Source of the DNA: Singulisphaera acidiphila DSM 18658
Lineage (GTDB): Bacteria; Planctomycetota; Planctomycetia; Isosphaerales; Isosphaeraceae
Direction: 5' to 3'
Assembly: GCF_000242455.2 (NCBI RefSeq)
Contig: NC_019892.1
Coordinates: 2,046,001-2,110,000 of the forward strand
Length of the DNA stretch: 64,000 nucleotides
The stretch's first letter is position 1. The number at the start of each line of letters is the position of its first letter. A program made the translations under genes and the position numbers. The notes under the pieces were generated by a model that was not told the origin of the DNA, did no database searches, and was given only the letters and a program-made list of their open reading frames with translations. Of this stretch, positions 35,845-44,738 are shown piece after piece.

Positions 35845-37314
35845 TTAATTTCTCCATCCTCCGCGCGGTTGTCTCAAGCCAGGGAATGGTCCCCGCTGCA
35901 TACCAGGACCGCGACCGAAGAAGACTTCAGGCCCACTCAAGGGAGGAAGGGTGCCCTTGCGGATTTCGCCAACAAATCCGCCCCATCCGCCCCATCCGTG
36001 TGGATCTTTTTCGTCGGGCTTGATGGGGGCTGCTCCTGCGGCGGCGCGAAGTTTGTTGATAATCCAGCCACCGACGTCGCCAAAGCCACCTGCGATGTTC
36101 GCCGCAACTCTCGCAAAGTTGTTCTTGATTTGATTTGCCTGGATATTGATAATCTGCATGCTGTCTCGCATTGCATTTACGGCGTCAGCCAGCGCGGCCG
36201 CACTGGCGTCCGTGTGGCTCGCCATATTGAAGTTGCGTCGAAAATCACCCATCTGGAGTTGAGCGAAGGCACCGGCGATCTTGCCGCTGTAGTTGCCGAG
36301 GGAGCGATTGCCTTCGTTGACGCTCTCGGCGAAGTATCTCGTAGCCGTAGCGGCGATTGATAACCCTGCTGTGACAACATTGAGTTTGGAAGCGAATGCC
36401 CCGATGGCCGCTCCAGAGCCACCGGCCGCCGACCGTGCCGCAATAGCCGTCCCGACTTTGGCTGCCACCTGCTTAGCCCCAGCGCGAGCCGCCGCCGCAT
36501 TCTGACCGAATCCACGTGCGACCTGCCTGGCACGCTGGTAGCGTTGGCCGGCTGCCCCGACTCCCGCCGCCGCGTTCCGTGCTGCTTGCCCCGCCGTGCG
36601 GGCCGCCGCACGTGCCGCCTGATAGTTGTTACCGGCACTGGCGACCTTGGACGCCGCCGCTGCGACCTTGGCTGCGGCCGATCGGTTTTTCTGACGAGCC
36701 AATTGGAGTTGTTTCCGGGCAATCCTCTGCTGTTTCAACGGAGTTTGAGCTCGCCTATGCCTTGCCACATTTGCCGCCGCCCTGACCTCTTGGCGTTTGG
36801 CGCGATGTTCGGCCGACTGGGCGTCCTGGAATGCCTGACGCGCGGCCCCAAGGTTGCGGAACGAGACACCGGCCTGCCTGCCTGCCTTGCGAGCGGATTC
36901 GGTCGCCTTCGTGACGGCCTCTCGAGCCTTGCCGATGTCCCTGAAGGCGGCCCCGGATTTGGCCCCGGCCTCACGAGCCTGAGCGACAGCCCGTTGAACC
37001 TTCTTCTTGGAGTCTGAGATTTCGACCCGCTCGGCCGGCGTCATCTTTGCCGCTTTTTTGGCCCCGGTCTGGATGCCTTGGAGGGCCTTGGCCGCCAGGG
37101 ATAATTCGCGATTGAACTTGCTGAAAGCCGGAAACAGCGTCTTGATCGTTTGGATGCTGGTGGAACCAAAGAGCGATACCGCCGCGCCGGCCGCCGATCC
37201 CCCGGCAGAGGGAGTGCCGCCGGTCTGAGATGTAACGGCCGGCTGGGTTATGGATTGGGCGAATTTCCTGAGAGTGTCGCGGAGATCCTGTAAAACATCC
37301 CTTAAATCAGACAT
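35845..37314 (-). CDS. Tape-measure-like coiled-coil protein
   Basis: 489 residues, extremely rich in Ala, Lys, Arg and Gln. About residues 60-260 are a long coiled coil (QRAVAQAREAGAKSGAAFRD; RKQLQLARQKNRSAAAKVAA). The region ~285-320 is hydrophobic (SGAAIGAFASKLNVVTAGLS), and the end has IANQIKNN...IAGGFGDVGGWIINKL. This order of coiled coil, hydrophobic patch and short tail is what small phage tape-measure proteins look like. It is shorter than usual for a contractile tail. Inference from architecture and position. Confidence 0.55.
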   Translation of the reverse strand: MSDLRDVLQDLRDTLRKFAQSITQPAVTSQTGGTPSAGGSAAGAAVSLFGSTSIQTIKTLFPAFSKFNRELSLAAKALQGIQTGAKKAAKMTPAERVEISDSKKKVQRAVAQAREAGAKSGAAFRDIGKAREAVTKATESARKAGRQAGVSFRNLGAARQAFQDAQSAEHRAKRQEVRAAANVARHRRAQTPLKQQRIARKQLQLARQKNRSAAAKVAAAASKVASAGNNYQAARAAARTAGQAARNAAAGVGAAGQRYQRARQVARGFGQNAAAARAGAKQVAAKVGTAIAARSAAGGSGAAIGAFASKLNVVTAGLSIAATATRYFAESVNEGNRSLGNYSGKIAGAFAQLQMGDFRRNFNMASHTDASAAALADAVNAMRDSMQIINIQANQIKNNFARVAANIAGGFGDVGGWIINKLRAAAGAAPIKPDEKDPHGWGGWGGFVGEIRKGTLPPLSGPEVFFGRGPGMQRGPFPGLRQPRGGWRN

Positions 37315-37348
37315 GGCTATACTTCTGTATTCGGGTGTGAATTCAGCA

Positions 37349-37366
37349 ACCCAAAAGAGAGGGTGA
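37349..37366. repeat. Module A copy between structural genes
   Basis: GCAACCCAAAAGAGAGGG, in the gap between the protease/scaffold gene and the tape-measure-like gene. Confidence 0.6.
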
Positions 37367-37377
37367 CGAGTCCGCGA

Positions 37378-38556
37378 TCACTTCCGGATCTTCCCGACCT
37401 TCCGAGCAGCGATATACCCCTCAACGGCTCGGGTGGCGTCCTCGAGTGACTGGACCTCGATCTTGTTTGTCTTGATGTACCGATCGATCTCGCGGGTATC
37501 CAGAGGCTCTCCCAGTTCGGCGAGCGGGTCCGAGAAGGGCCGTCCAGCTGGGGTAGGCCGCGTGGCGTATTGCTCTTTCGCGTCGTCGATCGCGTCCTGG
37601 AACGCCGTATCGCTGCCAATCCGCGAATACCGTTCGATCTGATCGTCGGGTACTGAGTACCGCTCGGCCAGTTCTTCGAGCACGGGCTTCCGAGCCTGCT
37701 GTGCGGCCCTGTCGCGACTTTCCTTGAGCATCGTGTCAACACGATCTAACCGACTATTCAAGGAAGCGATGCGGGCTTGTTCCGCTCGCGTGGCGGCCTG
37801 CGTGGCCTTCTGTTCGGCCGCGATGTTGGCCAATCGGCTCGACAGCCCGGCGTAACGAGTGGTAGGCGTTACGGTTGTCTTAGGGGAAGTTCCTGTGCGA
37901 GACGCGCGAGACCGAATGTAATTTTCTACGTTACGAAGTGCCATGTTGCCCCCTCTCTTTTGGGTTGCCAGGTCTTGAAGCCCAACGGCGATTGAGTTTC
38001 GCGGGTTGCAGCAGTGTTGATCGTGACAATCGCATTCAACGCGCTCAATTTCATCGGTCTTGGAATACGTGACGAGGCCGAGGTCCCGCTCAGGAGCACG
38101 CTTGAGCAAGGCCAGAGAATCGATAAACCCGTGCGGGGTTGTTTTCCGGAAGATTTCGACGGAACGACGTGGGAACTCGGACACGAGATCCTGAAACTCG
38201 CGTTTGATATAAAGGTCCGCGAGAATGACCGGCTTCCCATCGCCGTACACTCCCATGCGATAGTTCCGCATGAAACCGGCGAGGGGAGGTTGCTCGATCT
38301 CAGGAAGTTTCGGGTCGCTGTGGCCGATGAAGACCATCCCGAGCTCCCCACGACTTGACCGGCCGTCACTGTTGAGAGCGATCACCTTGAGTTGATCAGG
38401 AGTGATGTGCTCGGTTATCAGTTGGCCATCCTGACCCCGCCTGGTCCGGATGTGCTCATCAAGGATGGGAACCCTCTCCAGGCACACGAACTGAGATGGG
38501 TCATCGATCGGCGGCGGCGTGGATCGCGCGACAGGGAGCGCTGACTGAGGCGACAT
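37378..38556 (-). CDS. Prohead protease/scaffold-like protein
   Basis: 392 residues. Residues ~50-165 (KVIALNSDGRSSRGELGMVF; PLAGFMRNYRMGVYGDGKP; LYIKREFQDLVSEFPRRSVE; GFIDSLALLKRAPE) follow the pattern of Mu I-type/prohead protease N-termini (adLyi..ef.......rSvEi ... l.alALL...p). A Cys/His-rich bit and a repeat-derived linker come next. From about residue 205 (MALRNVENYIRSRASR) the protein is helical, with RIASLNSRLDRVDTMLKESR, scaffold-like. The ATG at 37944 could be an internal start making scaffold alone. Catalytic residues not assigned. Confidence 0.55.
   Translation of the reverse strand: MSPQSALPVARSTPPPIDDPSQFVCLERVPILDEHIRTRRGQDGQLITEHITPDQLKVIALNSDGRSSRGELGMVFIGHSDPKLPEIEQPPLAGFMRNYRMGVYGDGKPVILADLYIKREFQDLVSEFPRRSVEIFRKTTPHGFIDSLALLKRAPERDLGLVTYSKTDEIERVECDCHDQHCCNPRNSIAVGLQDLATQKRGGNMALRNVENYIRSRASRTGTSPKTTVTPTTRYAGLSSRLANIAAEQKATQAATRAEQARIASLNSRLDRVDTMLKESRDRAAQQARKPVLEELAERYSVPDDQIERYSRIGSDTAFQDAIDDAKEQYATRPTPAGRPFSDPLAELGEPLDTREIDRYIKTNKIEVQSLEDATRAVEGYIAARKVGKIRK
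37949..37999. repeat. Modules A and B inside the protease/scaffold gene
   Basis: CCCCCTCTCTTTTGGGTTGC (37949-37968) and AAGCCCAACGGCGATTGAGTTT (37978-37999) lie between the protease-like and scaffold-like halves. They are translated in frame as a 20-residue linker. Confidence 0.7.
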
Positions 38557-38720
38557 CAGATCTAGTCACCGGGTTTGATTCCAAAAAACAACAAAAATCA
38601 TTTTATTTAAATTAATCATCTAAACATCAACTATCGTTCTCTGTTCCGTACGATCTTACCCGACTGAACAAAAGAATACAACATTTCCCTCGACGGAAAT
38701 CTTCAAATTTGACCGAGAGT
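38557..38720. promoter_or_regulatory. AT-rich gap upstream of the structural cassette
   Basis: 164 bases, much more AT-rich than surroundings (long A/T runs around 38580-38625). It probably holds the cassette promoter, read leftward. No exact -35/-10 assigned. Confidence 0.4.
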
Positions 38721-39029
38721 CTACTTCCTGGCTTTACTCAAAGACCTGAGTTGGATTTCCCAGCGCCGGTTCTTGCCTTCGATCATGTCCAAAATCCTAC
38801 GCACGGTCCCAGAGGGACGACGTCGGTCTTGCTCCCAGGCAGAGACGGATGCCGGGTCTGCACCCAGGAGCGAAGCGAACGCCCGCTGAGATAGGCTGAG
38901 GCGATCTCGGATCCTACGAACGTCGGCCGCCGTGTAGCAGTTCGGAGGGGAGATTTCAGTCCTCGCGAACTTGCGTCTTCCCTCTGAAGGAGCACTCTCA
39001 GCGATCACGCCGGTTGGATTTTGGCTCAT
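38721..39029 (-). CDS. XRE-family HTH protein, antitoxin-like
   Basis: 102 residues. YTAADVRRIRDRLSLSQRAF, then ASLLGADPASVSAWEQDRRR is a complete helix-turn-helix of the HigA/MqsA antitoxin kind, ending SGTVRRILDMIE. No toxin gene is adjacent, so it may be an orphan antitoxin or the repressor of the structural cassette directly downstream in the same orientation. Confidence 0.75.
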   Translation of the reverse strand: MSQNPTGVIAESAPSEGRRKFARTEISPPNCYTAADVRRIRDRLSLSQRAFASLLGADPASVSAWEQDRRRPSGTVRRILDMIEGKNRRWEIQLRSLSKARK

Positions 39030-39352
39030 TACACGTCCCTATTCGTCTTGATCTTGCGAACACTCTCTCTCGTTGCACGAGCGTGCCTCCATTCCAAGCG
39101 AATCGTCGCTCAGAAATCAATAGTGAAATCAAATACGCTTAACTTTAAGAATTTGCAGACGTGGATTTTGCGAAGAGACGATCGGGTGAGAGTCAGGGCA
39201 AGAGGATGGAGGATTGGCCGACCAGGGGTGTCCGCTCGATCCGCCGAAGTGGGGACGGGTTGCGTACGATTGCCCCAGCCTGATGGATCAGGTATGTTCT
39301 TTCTTACCCTTTCGAACGCCGACACCTGAATAACGTGGAGGTCGGTCGAGCG
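39030..39352. other. Intergenic region
   Basis: 323 bases between divergent genes. Nothing recognisable beyond the presumed promoters. Confidence 0.4.
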
Positions 39353-39601
39353 ATGATCGCTGCTCCGTGGTATCTCTTTGCGGTCGGTATCGTACTCGTA
39401 ATCATCGGGGTGATCTCGGGCGTCCTGCTCGGCTCCGGTCGGTCATCCAGGAACCTGGTTGATAGCCGAATGAGCGACGCGGAGATCGCGAGGCGGCTGA
39501 AGCGTCAGTCGTCCGTGGGCTTCTCGGGCCTCATCGTCTATCTCGGTCTCTTCTGCATGCTCGTCAGCGCCGGTTGGCGGCTGCTACGCAAGTTTCTCTG
39601 A
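39353..39601 (+). CDS. Small membrane protein of a planctomycete island family
   Basis: 82 residues from the ATG at 39353. Two membrane helices: PWYLFAVGIVLVIIGVISGV and GFSGLIVYLGLFCMLVSAGW, joined by a basic loop with MSDAEIARRLKRQ. The same layout occurs in small proteins scattered through planctomycete genomes. Function unknown. Confidence 0.6.
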   Translation: MIAAPWYLFAVGIVLVIIGVISGVLLGSGRSSRNLVDSRMSDAEIARRLKRQSSVGFSGLIVYLGLFCMLVSAGWRLLRKFL

Positions 39602-39911
39602 CTGCCCGGCCCCCGACTTCAACTCCAGCCGCCAAAGTTGAGCCGGTCTGTTGCGATTTTAAGATCGAACCGGCCAGCCAGGCGATGTCGATTACCTTGC
39701 GGACGAACCGCACTTGCTTGAGAGTAACGTCGATTCTTTGGGCGAAATTAGAATAAAATCTCGTGGCGAACCCTTGCATGCAAGGAGGCGGGGCACGTGC
39801 AACTTCCAACGACGATCGCGCGATGATCTCCCGGAAAGCTCAGAGTTGCACCACGTAGCTCATCACCAATGGGTAGAACGGCTTCGACTTGTCGAACGGT
39901 GGGATGTCTAA
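39602..39911. other. Region left of the IS701 copy
   Basis: 310 bases with no convincing gene; ends in the CTAA target duplication (39908-39911). Confidence 0.4.
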
Positions 39912-41448
39912 TACTACAGCGCTAAGTCGTATCCCATTTGCATTGGGGCAACCCTGTAAGTTTGATGCCCATCTCATGCAACTTTCGCCTTGTCCGCTTG
40001 GTGTGGCACCGTTGCGCCACGGCGTTTCGACGCTGCGCCCGCTCGATCTCTTCGGAGGTCCGCTCCAGAAGCTTTCGCGGAGGACTCAGCCCCAACCACC
40101 AGAACGGGATCAGCGCCGCCATCGCACTGTGGACTTGGCACTCCGTCAGACCCGGATTTTTCCCCCCCGAACTTCTGTCGCATCCGCGATAGGAACAAGT
40201 AGCTCAGGCAACTCAGGATCAGGTGGCGTTTGAGCCCCTGGTAGCGGCGGCCCTCATACTGATCCAGTCCAATCTCGGACTTCTGGTCTTCGAAGCAGCG
40301 CTCGACGCGCCATCGCGAAAACCCGACCAGCAACAGCACCTGCACCGACGTCTCCTCGGGGGCGGCGCCGACGAAGAACTTCAACTCCGCCGGGTTCAAG
40401 ACGTCACGGGCGGCAACCAGGTGCAGCGGCTCGCCCGGTAACCCGTCGGCGCCCACGGGGGAAAACCGCAGGTGCTTGACTTCCCAGACCATCGGCCCCT
40501 TGTGCCCATCCTTGACTCGCCACTGGACCCAGGGCTGGTTGCGAAACCCGTCTTGATCGAGCATGGCATCAACCCGCCGAGCCGGTGTGCTGCCGCTCGC
40601 CAGGCGAGGCGTCTTGCGGCCGCGGCCCCGCCCGTGCTTACGGTACTTCCTGGTCACGACACGCGGTGCCTTGATCCAGCCCATGAAGTTCCGCGGCACC
40701 TCGCCGACGAACTTCTGGCGACGGGCCGAAAGTCCCCGCAGGAACTCGGGCTTGCCGCCGTAGCCCTCGTCGAAAGTCATCCAATCGAAGTGCAGGCCGT
40801 TGCCGGTGGCGCGGTCGTAGAGTTCCAGGGCGATCGTCCACTTGGGCCGATACACCATGTCGTCGGGGATGCCGGCCTCGCGGCAGCGGGCGCGGTCGAG
40901 GGACCAGGATTCCGGCAGAAACAATTCGCCGTCGAGCAGACAGTGAAAGCCCTCACGAGCGTAGGCGAGGTGGACCGTGACGATGCAGTTCTCCTTCTTG
41001 CCGACGGAACCGCACCACTGCCGCTGCACGCCGGGGGTCTTGTCCCCCTTCTTGACGTCGCTCGTCTCATCGAAGACGCCGATCGCGTGGGGACCGGCGT
41101 GCTCGTCGCGGACGATGTGCTGGAGCCGGTCGCGCGTCCGGTCCTGGTCCCAACAGTGCTGGCTGAGGAACTCCTGCAGGGTCCTGACCGGCACGCCGGC
41201 ATTAATGGCAATCGGTTCCACGCTCTTCTCGGGGATATCCGAGAGCTGGCCGGAGACGTAGACCGGCAGATGGGCCCGCGTGTCTTTGCGCGGGAAGCAG
41301 TCATCGAACCGCTTGAGGAACTTCTTCAGCGCGGGCTTGAGCTTGCGAATCTGTGGGATATCCATGCTCGTACCTCCATAAACCATGAAGGCAAGCATAC
41401 TTTCGCAATGGCCGGCGGATCAAGACGCTACAACTTGGCGCTGTAGTA
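39912..41448 (-). mobile_element. IS701-family insertion sequence, 1537 bp, with 4-bp target duplication
   Basis: The ends are inverted: TACTACAGCGCTAAGTCGTA at 39912 and, on the other strand from 41448, TACTACAGCGCCAAGTTGTA (2 differences in 20). CTAA flanks both sides (39908-39911 and 41449-41452), fitting the 4-bp YTAR targets of IS701. One transposase gene on the minus strand fills it. Confidence 0.93.
39922..41365 (-). pseudogene. IS701 transposase, frameshifted near its C-terminus
   Basis: The start at 41365 has GGAGGT 6 bases upstream. The N-terminal VYVSGQLSDIPEKSVEPIAI, the acidic residues in IGVFDETSDVKKGDK and FDWMTFDEGYGGKPEF, and SRWRVERCFEDQKSEIGLDQ follow the DDE pattern of the family. 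In one frame it runs to 39974 with a non-native, charged tail. A shift at the 7-C run 40162-40168 joins RMRQKFGG to the expected ending MAALIPFWWLGLSPPRKLLE...RRKLHEMGIKLTGLP, stopping at 39922. Either inactivated, a sequencing slip, or a slippery site. Confidence 0.85.
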
Positions 41449-42111
41449 CTAAGCGTCTCTCCTCACAGCCGGCCGAGAACACGTCATTGGCCACCTGGCC
41501 CGCCATTGAGGCATCGTTCGTCAGTGCTCTGTGCCGTGTTCAACGTAGTTGGCCTAAGTTGGCAGATTAAGACTGCTCGATCAAGGTTTCGGGTTCGCCG
41601 GTCAGGATGAGGATGGTAGCCGATGCTATCACTCTTTCTTGGGTCGCCAAACTCATGCGCCGCATGGCTGGGCATTCCGCAAGATCCAATCTGGTCTACT
41701 GCATGTGCTGACATGGCCAACATGATTGTTTACGCTCGGGTCTAGCCCAATAAGACGCGAATTGGTTCCCCGTCTGGGCATGGATGTCCGGACGAGGGGG
41801 CCGATTCGCGTTCGGGGCGGATCGGACGGTAAGTGAGATTGGCGGCCAGATGGCTGGATCAGGATAGTCCTAAACGGAAGGACTGGGATGGGTAGCTTCA
41901 CGGACGAGGACTCGGCCAAACCCCTCTTTTCTGGGTTGCTCGGGTGAACTCTCGCCTGACGTGGGGTAAGCACGCGGGCGTAAACGGGAGAGCACCGCTT
42001 CCCTTCCCAAGTGAGATCTTCGCTCATTCCGCTCGAGACGGGATGGTGGTATTCTCGAGAGCATGGCTTCCGATCGAATGCCAAGGCTGCCAGCCGGTGA
42101 GGAACTTGACC
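41449..42111. other. Intergenic region with two repeat copies
   Basis: About 660 bases without a credible gene. A diverged joined A+B copy lies at 41631-41672 (TTCTTGGGTCGCCAAACTCA) and a module A copy at 41921-41939. Confidence 0.55.
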
Positions 42112-44016
42112 ATGACTTCCATCGAGCCCGACGGATTGCCGGCCTCTGTAACGGGCGACCAATTGCTCGATCTGCTCCCTGCGGCGGTCTATACAACCGA
42201 CCGCGATGGCCGCCTCACCCTCTTCAACCAGGCCGCAGTTGAGCTTTGGGGCCGCCGCCCCGAGATCGGGAAGGACCTGTGGTGCGGCTCATTCCGGATC
42301 TTCCGAACCGATGGGACGCCGCTGCCACACGACCAGTGCCCAATGGCGGTTACGCTCAGAGAGGGCCGTAGCGTCCGTGGTGAAGAGATCGTGGTGCAGC
42401 GGCCGGATGGCCTCCGCTTTCATATTTTGCCCTACCCCGAACTCCTACGCGATCAATCGGGGGCGATCGTCGGGGCAATAAACATGCTGGTCGATGTCAC
42501 CGATCGGAAGCGGGCCGACATGGACCGGATCCACCTGGCGGCCATCGTCGAGTCTTCCGACGACGCCATCGTTTCAAAGACCCTTGAGGGGGTTATCACA
42601 AGCTGGAATAAGGCTGCGGAGCGGATCTTCGGATACACAGCCCAGGAGATTATCGGCAAGCCCATCGCACTCCTCATCCCGCCCGGGCAGGCCAATGATC
42701 TCGCCCACATCCTCGGACAAGTTCGCCGCGGGGAGCGAGTGGACCACTACCAGACGAAGCGGCGGGCGAAGGACGGCCGCATCATCGACGTCTCGCTGAC
42801 CGTCTCGCCCGTGCTCGACACCACCGGGAACATCGTCGGGGCCTCTAAAGTCGCCCGGGATATCACCGCCCAGAAACACATAGAAACGGCACTCGCGACG
42901 AGTGAAGAGCAACTTCGTGAGGCGAACCGTCGCAAGGATGAGTTCCTTGCCATGCTCGCCCATGAGCTGAGGAACCCGCTCTCGGCAATCAGCAGTGCGG
43001 TTCAGGTGGCACGCAAGTCGGTCCTCGACGAACCGCTTGCATGGTCCACGGAGGTCATCGAGCGACAGTCTAAGCACCTGACCCGACTCATCGACGACCT
43101 GCTCGATGTCTCTCGCATCACTCAAGGCAAGATCCAGCTTCGCAACGAAGTGGTCCATATCGGTCCGATCCTGAACAGCGCCGTCGAGGTGGTCCGACCG
43201 CTCATGGAGGAGCGAAAGCACGAACTGAACGTCTCATTTCGCCCTGGCCCCCTCCGTGTCCATGCCGACCCGGTCCGCTTGGAGCAGATCGGAGTCAACC
43301 TCCTCACCAACGCTGCGAAGTACACCACGACGGGGGGACGGATCTGGCTCACCGCCGAGCAGATGGGGGACGACATCGTCATTCGGGTCCGTGACTCGGG
43401 CGTGGGCATCCCTCCTGAGAAGCTAACTCAGATATTTGATCTGTTCGTCCAGGACGACCGCTCTCTGGCCCGCTCCGAAGGCGGACTGGGCATCGGCCTA
43501 ACGCTCGTAAAGAGCCTGGTCGAGATGCAGCAGGGGACCATCTCAGCGTCGAGCGACGGGCGGGGCAAGGGAAGCGAATTTACGGTGCGGCTCCCTGCCG
43601 TCACGAGCGCCACCGGAGAGACGGCCAAGGCCAAACCCGCAATCGGCACCGGGGGCCCGGCTTCACGCATTCTCATCGTGGATGACAACGCCGACACGGC
43701 CAAGGGTCTCGCTCGTCTGCTCAGGCTCTTGGGCCACGATATCCGGACGGCCAACGACGGCCCCGAGGCCATTGCGGTCGTGCAGAGCTATCGGCCCGAC
43801 ATCGTGCTCCTGGACATCGGACTACCCGGCATGGACGGCTACGAGGTCGCAAGACGGCTCCGCAACGATGAAACGGGAAGTGATTGCGTCATCGTTGCAA
43901 TCTCAGGCTACGGACAGGAGGATGATCGGCGGCGCGGCCGAGAAGCCGGATTCGACTTCCACCTCGTCAAGCCCGTCGACCCCGATGCCTTGCTCACGCT
44001 GCTCGCCAGGAACTAA
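42112..44016 (+). CDS. Hybrid sensor histidine kinase/response regulator with two PAS domains
   Basis: 634 residues from the ATG at 42112, preceded by GGTGAGGAA. PAS 1 (~15-135: LLPAAVYTTDRDGRLTLFNQ) and PAS 2 (~140-260: AIVESSDDAIVSKTLEGVIT) precede HisKA (MLAHELRNPLSAISS, phospho-His) and HATPase (LLTNAAKYT, DSGVGIPPEK, GGLGIGLTLV). A receiver domain ends it (ILIVDDNADTA, LLDIGLPGMDG with phospho-Asp, LVKPVD). No membrane helix, so it senses a cytoplasmic signal. Its GC-rich, chromosome-like sequence beside the IS suggests cargo. Confidence 0.95.
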   Translation: MTSIEPDGLPASVTGDQLLDLLPAAVYTTDRDGRLTLFNQAAVELWGRRPEIGKDLWCGSFRIFRTDGTPLPHDQCPMAVTLREGRSVRGEEIVVQRPDGLRFHILPYPELLRDQSGAIVGAINMLVDVTDRKRADMDRIHLAAIVESSDDAIVSKTLEGVITSWNKAAERIFGYTAQEIIGKPIALLIPPGQANDLAHILGQVRRGERVDHYQTKRRAKDGRIIDVSLTVSPVLDTTGNIVGASKVARDITAQKHIETALATSEEQLREANRRKDEFLAMLAHELRNPLSAISSAVQVARKSVLDEPLAWSTEVIERQSKHLTRLIDDLLDVSRITQGKIQLRNEVVHIGPILNSAVEVVRPLMEERKHELNVSFRPGPLRVHADPVRLEQIGVNLLTNAAKYTTTGGRIWLTAEQMGDDIVIRVRDSGVGIPPEKLTQIFDLFVQDDRSLARSEGGLGIGLTLVKSLVEMQQGTISASSDGRGKGSEFTVRLPAVTSATGETAKAKPAIGTGGPASRILIVDDNADTAKGLARLLRLLGHDIRTANDGPEAIAVVQSYRPDIVLLDIGLPGMDGYEVARRLRNDETGSDCVIVAISGYGQEDDRRRGREAGFDFHLVKPVDPDALLTLLARN

Positions 44017-44174
44017 CGTCTGGTTGACTCTGAGAGCCAAGCACGCATAATAAGGCGACTCCCAATGGGCGCACAACGCGACCATGGCGACGGGCGAGTG
44101 GCTCTCTGACGGCCTCGCCCGTTGCCTCTCACATCATCTCAGGCCACCATTTCCACTGGGGCGAAGTCGACCGC

Positions 44175-44738
44175 CCTCTCTTCGATTGCTCGCGGGATCC
44201 CGACGAAGACGCCGCGATGAAGTATGCGATTGACAATCAGAAGCTCCGCAGGAATTTGACGGACGCGGAACTTGTACGTTGTGTGGAGGCTGTGGATAAA
44301 CGGAATCGAAAAGGGGCCGAGCCAGGATGCAAAGGGAATCAGTCGACCGCTAATGAAGCGTCATGTGACGCTTCATTGGGAACACCCACTGTTGGCCACA
44401 TGAAGTCCGCCGCAGTCACCGCCAAGATCGTTGGTATCTCCGCTTCTAAAGTTGAACGTACCCGCTCCATCCTCGACTTTGCCGAAACAGATCCCGTCCA
44501 ATCCAACCGCCCAGCCAACTCCCACGTCACGTCAGATCAAATTCCAGTGGATGCCGCCAACACTCCCCTTCTGGCCGTCCGGGCGTGGGGGGGAAGCCCC
44601 ACATTAGCACCAATGAAGTCAATTCAATCGCTCATTACAATATCTTCAATAAATAACAAGCGAGGGAAGGATTCGCTCCCTGAGGCGATCACTCCTCTAC
44701 GGGCGTATGGATCATGTCGATGTGCCGCTCAAGCCTGA
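44175..44738 (+). pseudogene. ParB-like gene remnant
   Basis: The frame is open from upstream of the first ATG (44217) as LFDCSRDPDEDAAMKYAIDN, then LRRNLTDAELVRCVEAVDKR. Later comes KSAAVTAKIVGISASKVERT-RSILDFAE. This order (LRRhLT..e......vd ... ksA...AklvGvS..kVer.r.il) is that of the KorB-like helix-turn-helix in ParB-type partition and related proteins. The catalytic/CTP-binding N-terminal half is missing and the last ~60 residues look unrelated. A 5'-truncated, probably dead gene; may once have served element maintenance. Confidence 0.55.

Noticed and set aside
32722..38556. Diversity-generating retroelement targeting the fibre-like gene
   Set aside because: No reverse transcriptase gene and no template repeat were seen.
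40472..41446. Plus-strand frame opposite the IS701 transposase
   Set aside because: Antisense shadow within a clearly assigned insertion sequence.
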